Below the pieces are notes generated by a model. It saw only the letters and a list, made by a program, of their open reading frames with translations. It did not search any database and was not told the DNA's origin. A stretch of 64,000 nt of DNA from Paenibacillus sp. Soil522 (GTDB lineage Bacteria > Bacillota > Bacilli > Paenibacillales > Paenibacillaceae), in contig NZ_LMRV01000032.1 of NCBI RefSeq assembly GCF_001428245.1, positions 41,856 to 105,855 on the forward strand. Reading direction: 5' to 3'. Positions 61,966 through 64,000 of the stretch are shown piece by piece. The translations under genes and the position numbers were made by a program. How positions within the stretch are numbered: the stretch's first letter is position 1; the number at the start of each line of letters is the position of its first letter.

Positions 61966-63051
61966 CTAAAATGGTTCTGTCTGTTCTGGTAAATATCGAA
62001 TCAAATGCTCTACAATGCCAGTTTGCTCCGCTTCATGTGCGACCTTCGAAGCCTCTTCGACCCATGGGAAGGACCACAAATTTAGCGTAACGTCCGGGTA
62101 ATGCTGAATAACCTTGGTTTCGCCGTCCATTAATGCCCCTCTCTGAAGGGCTAAACTCATCATCTTGGCCGCAACCTGTCGTTCAACCGGTTCATCCGGG
62201 AAGAAATGTCCCTTATCTATCCCATCAATATATTTCAATCCTTTTGCAGTCGCGATCGCATCCTTCGCCCAATGATTCTTCGAGTCGTCGAAGGTCACAA
62301 GCGGGACGCTTTCAATTCCTCTAACGCGTAATAGCAAGCTCACAAATTCAGCGCGTGTAATCTTTTCATCCGGTCGGAATTTTCCATTGTCCCCGACCAT
62401 ATAGCCGTGTGCAGCTACCTTGCGAATGTAATCATAGGCCCAATATGTTTCAGGCGTATCGGAGAATGAGACATCCTTCCCGGTTTCCGCCAAATTTAAA
62501 ATTCGAACCAACGTTGCGGCAGTTTCAGCGCGGGTTTGATACGCTTTTGGATGAAAATTACCATCCGGATAACCATGATAGAACGGCTGATGGACTTCAG
62601 TTCCTAATTCTACCTTCGTTTTTCCGCTCTCGTACAGTACGGTTGCAACTGTTCCCGTTTGACAAGAAACCTCGTAAGCCATATTTGACTCTTGTTTCTG
62701 ATCCGCTTTTACCTTTAAGTTGAAATGAATGACGTCTGCGCCGTTGCCCGGCATGTCTTTCAAATTCCATGTTATTGTGCTGTTAAGGTCATTCCATTCG
62801 AAATCACTGGTTTCGTCAAGCGTCAATCCGTTCGGGACCTTAACCTTGATCCATGCCTTCGACATGATGTTATTTTGCACATTGTGATAAAGAATGTGAT
62901 ACGAAATTTTCCCGCCTGATGGCACCTTTTTTTGATCGGCGACGATTTGGCAAGCTAGATCGGCTGAAATGGCAAAAGACTGACGTGGTAACATCAACAG
63001 CATACTAAGTGTCAACAGTACCGCAAGTACAGCATAAGAACTTTTTTTCAC
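61966..63051 (-). CDS. Secreted protein with three S-layer homology domains
   Basis: A 361-residue exported protein. A signal peptide (about 1-27, ending QSFA) is followed by a beta-sandwich repeat of the DUF11 type (about 35-145, KVPSGGKISYHILYHN). Three S-layer homology domains follow (about 153-345), with FYHGYPDGNFHPKAYQTRAE, KFRPDEKITRAEFVSLL and HFFPDEPVERQVAAKMM. SLH domains bind pyruvylated secondary cell-wall polymers, anchoring the protein to the wall. The function of the sandwich domain is unknown. It may be a cell-surface adhesin or assembly factor. Confidence 0.92.
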   Translation of the reverse strand: MKKSSYAVLAVLLTLSMLLMLPRQSFAISADLACQIVADQKKVPSGGKISYHILYHNVQNNIMSKAWIKVKVPNGLTLDETSDFEWNDLNSTITWNLKDMPGNGADVIHFNLKVKADQKQESNMAYEVSCQTGTVATVLYESGKTKVELGTEVHQPFYHGYPDGNFHPKAYQTRAETAATLVRILNLAETGKDVSFSDTPETYWAYDYIRKVAAHGYMVGDNGKFRPDEKITRAEFVSLLLRVRGIESVPLVTFDDSKNHWAKDAIATAKGLKYIDGIDKGHFFPDEPVERQVAAKMMSLALQRGALMDGETKVIQHYPDVTLNLWSFPWVEEASKVAHEAEQTGIVEHLIRYLPEQTEPF

Positions 63052-63170
63052 CTCTAAACCTCCACCCTTTAATAATGAGTATAATTATGCCGAGCAGGAG
63101 TTAATTATGTATGACCTTAAAGCGCATTCATGTATTCATTCAACTCATAAGTACCACACTTCCTATATTC

Positions 63171-63224
63171 ACCAAATCAATAAAAGAACCTCCTTTTGAC
63201 TAGGAAGTCTTTTTCATTTTCTAA
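63171..63224 (-). repeat. Repeated terminator, copy 2 (no gene before it)
   Basis: Near-copy of 61811-61865, with the same hairpin and U-run on the minus strand. No minus-strand gene ends here, so it looks like the leftover of a duplicated and partly lost locus. Confidence 0.6.
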
Positions 63225-63246
63225 AATATTCCTCGTTATATATCCT

Positions 63247-63273
63247 TAATAAAATGTATCTATACCTATGGGC
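63247..63273 (+). repeat. 27-base repeat, right copy
   Basis: Matches 31696-31722 at 25 of 27 positions in the same orientation. It lies just past the orphan terminator copy and about 120 bases before the membrane-protein gene. Confidence 0.5.
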
Positions 63274-63395
63274 AGCTCCGTGCAACCAAGAAAATTTTCG
63301 ATCTAGAGGCAGACCAGGTCGTTTTTGTGTACGTTAATCCGCCGAGGAATGTTCTTGTTAGGTTTGGGTACGCTACTGGTGGAGGTGTACACCAA

Positions 63396-63839
63396 ATGAG
63401 AAAAATCTTGGTACTGCTCATGCTGTTCCCATTGGTTATTGGAATTTCGACGACGGAAATTTACGGCGAATCGTATGAAAAGCAAGGGGAAGTGGAACAA
63501 CAGGGTACGATAGAGCCTTATAAACGCGGTGGAATTCGTTCGCCCAGACGGAGCTATAATCCCGGAATCGGCACCCCCGGCCGCACGACTCCAACGAGAC
63601 CGGATAATGCGGCTCGCAATCCGGCTCCTGCGAGGACGACACCTGCGCCTCGAACCGGTTTTGGCGGATTTTTGGGCGGAATGTTCGGGGGATTGGCACT
63701 GGGGACAATCATGGGATCGCTATTCAATCCATTCGCCGGGTTTTCGCTCGGTTTTCCATTGCTTTCGCTGCTTAGCATCGTTTTATGGTTCATCGTTATT
63801 TTTGCCGTCGTTCGGATGTTTCGCAGGCGTAAAGTCTGA
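63396..63839 (+). CDS. Exported Gly/Pro-rich membrane protein
   Basis: About 147 residues from the ATG at 63396 (GGAGGTG eight bases upstream; the open frame goes back to 63327). A signal peptide or first membrane helix (about 1-23) is followed by an extracellular Arg/Pro/Thr-rich linker (about 40-87, TPGRTTPTRPDNAARNPAP). A glycine-zipper helix (GFGGFLGGMFGGLALGTIMG), a second membrane helix near 124-140 and a basic end (RMFRRRKV) follow. The glycine zipper and layout resemble Tim44-like membrane proteins of bacilli. Function unknown. Confidence 0.75.
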   Translation: MRKILVLLMLFPLVIGISTTEIYGESYEKQGEVEQQGTIEPYKRGGIRSPRRSYNPGIGTPGRTTPTRPDNAARNPAPARTTPAPRTGFGGFLGGMFGGLALGTIMGSLFNPFAGFSLGFPLLSLLSIVLWFIVIFAVVRMFRRRKV

Positions 63840-63902
63840 CGGACTGTAGAGGCGTTAAATGGTCGAGCAGACTTGCAACCTTTCAATTAGCTGAAGCCTA
63901 AA

Positions 63903-64000
63903 ATCGAGTAGGAGGGGGCGGCTAGCCCCCGACCTCTCACACCACCGTACATACCGTTCGGTATACGGCGGTTCACGAAATATTCCGTAATTCGTTGTAT
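63903..64000 (-). mobile_element. 3' end of a group II intron (domains V and VI)
   Basis: Read on the minus strand, 63974-63940 gives GAACCGCCGTATACC, a GAAC loop, then GGTATGTACGGTGGTG, a domain V hairpin with its two-base bulge. Domain VI follows with a G/C stem (GGGGGCTAGCCGCCCCC), and the intron appears to end in CCTACTCGAT near 63903. The rest, including any reverse transcriptase, lies beyond the window. Confidence 0.8.

Noticed and set aside
1..64000. CRISPR arrays, tRNA or rRNA genes
   Set aside because: No regularly spaced repeats and no recognisable tRNA cloverleaf or rRNA segments were seen by eye on either strand.

Overview
The window looks like a chromosomal piece of a Paenibacillus-type, spore-forming Firmicute. 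It has a T-box leader, YesM/YesN-type two-component control of a sugar ABC importer, a YyaC spore protein, LysM and S-layer-homology surface proteins, strong AGGAGG ribosome sites and sigma-54. Most genes read on the minus strand. Base composition is roughly balanced except in a clearly AT-rich defence block (about 37-52 kb) and an AT-rich methyltransferase (3.1-3.9 kb), both of which look acquired.

Layout. 0-2.6 kb: end of a YokU-like gene, a sigma-54 promoter, ablB (beta-lysine acetyltransferase) and, convergent with it, rpoN itself. 2.7-3.9 kb: a T-box riboswitch, probably tyrosine-responsive, driving a small-molecule methyltransferase. 4.0-5.3 kb: glycerate kinase followed by the stub of a GntP-type permease. 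5.8-8.1 kb: an FtsH-like membrane AAA protease and a LysM mini-protein. 8.2-15 kb: a complete sugar importer (binding protein, two permeases) with its YesN/YesM regulators.

15.3-25.5 kb: an IS scar inside a malic-enzyme remnant, then a compact catabolic cluster. It encodes aspartate dehydrogenase, two [2Fe-2S] ferredoxins, a RidA protein, a GntR repressor, a GlcG/HbpS-like protein, aldehyde dehydrogenase, a haem-oxygenase-like di-iron oxidase/oxygenase with all six metal ligands, a creatininase-family amidohydrolase and a transporter. Copies of one palindrome (TGGTATA, 3 nt, TATACCA) lie before five of its transcription units, so it reads as one regulon for an unidentified nitrogenous substrate. 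This is the best candidate here for an undescribed pathway.

26-31 kb: a small zinc-finger protein, an ActP/YjcH-type symporter pair and an adjacent LytS/LytR-type two-component system. 31.8-57.4 kb: a defence island. It holds an McrB/DUF2357 restriction pair, a six-gene DISARM operon combining the class 1 genes (drmD, drmMI, drmA, drmB, drmC) with a cytosine-5 methyltransferase, a PLD-helicase plus MazG-like pair, a NERD protein and a pRiA4b ORF3-family protein. 57.7-63.9 kb: an orphan antitoxin-like gene, a secreted nuclease with a lamin-tail domain, a secreted serine hydrolase, an S-layer-anchored protein and a Gly/Pro-rich membrane protein. The window ends inside the 3' end of a group II intron on the minus strand.

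Everything here was read by eye; no database or structure search was run. Family names rest on recognisable motifs, and substrates are mostly not determinable.
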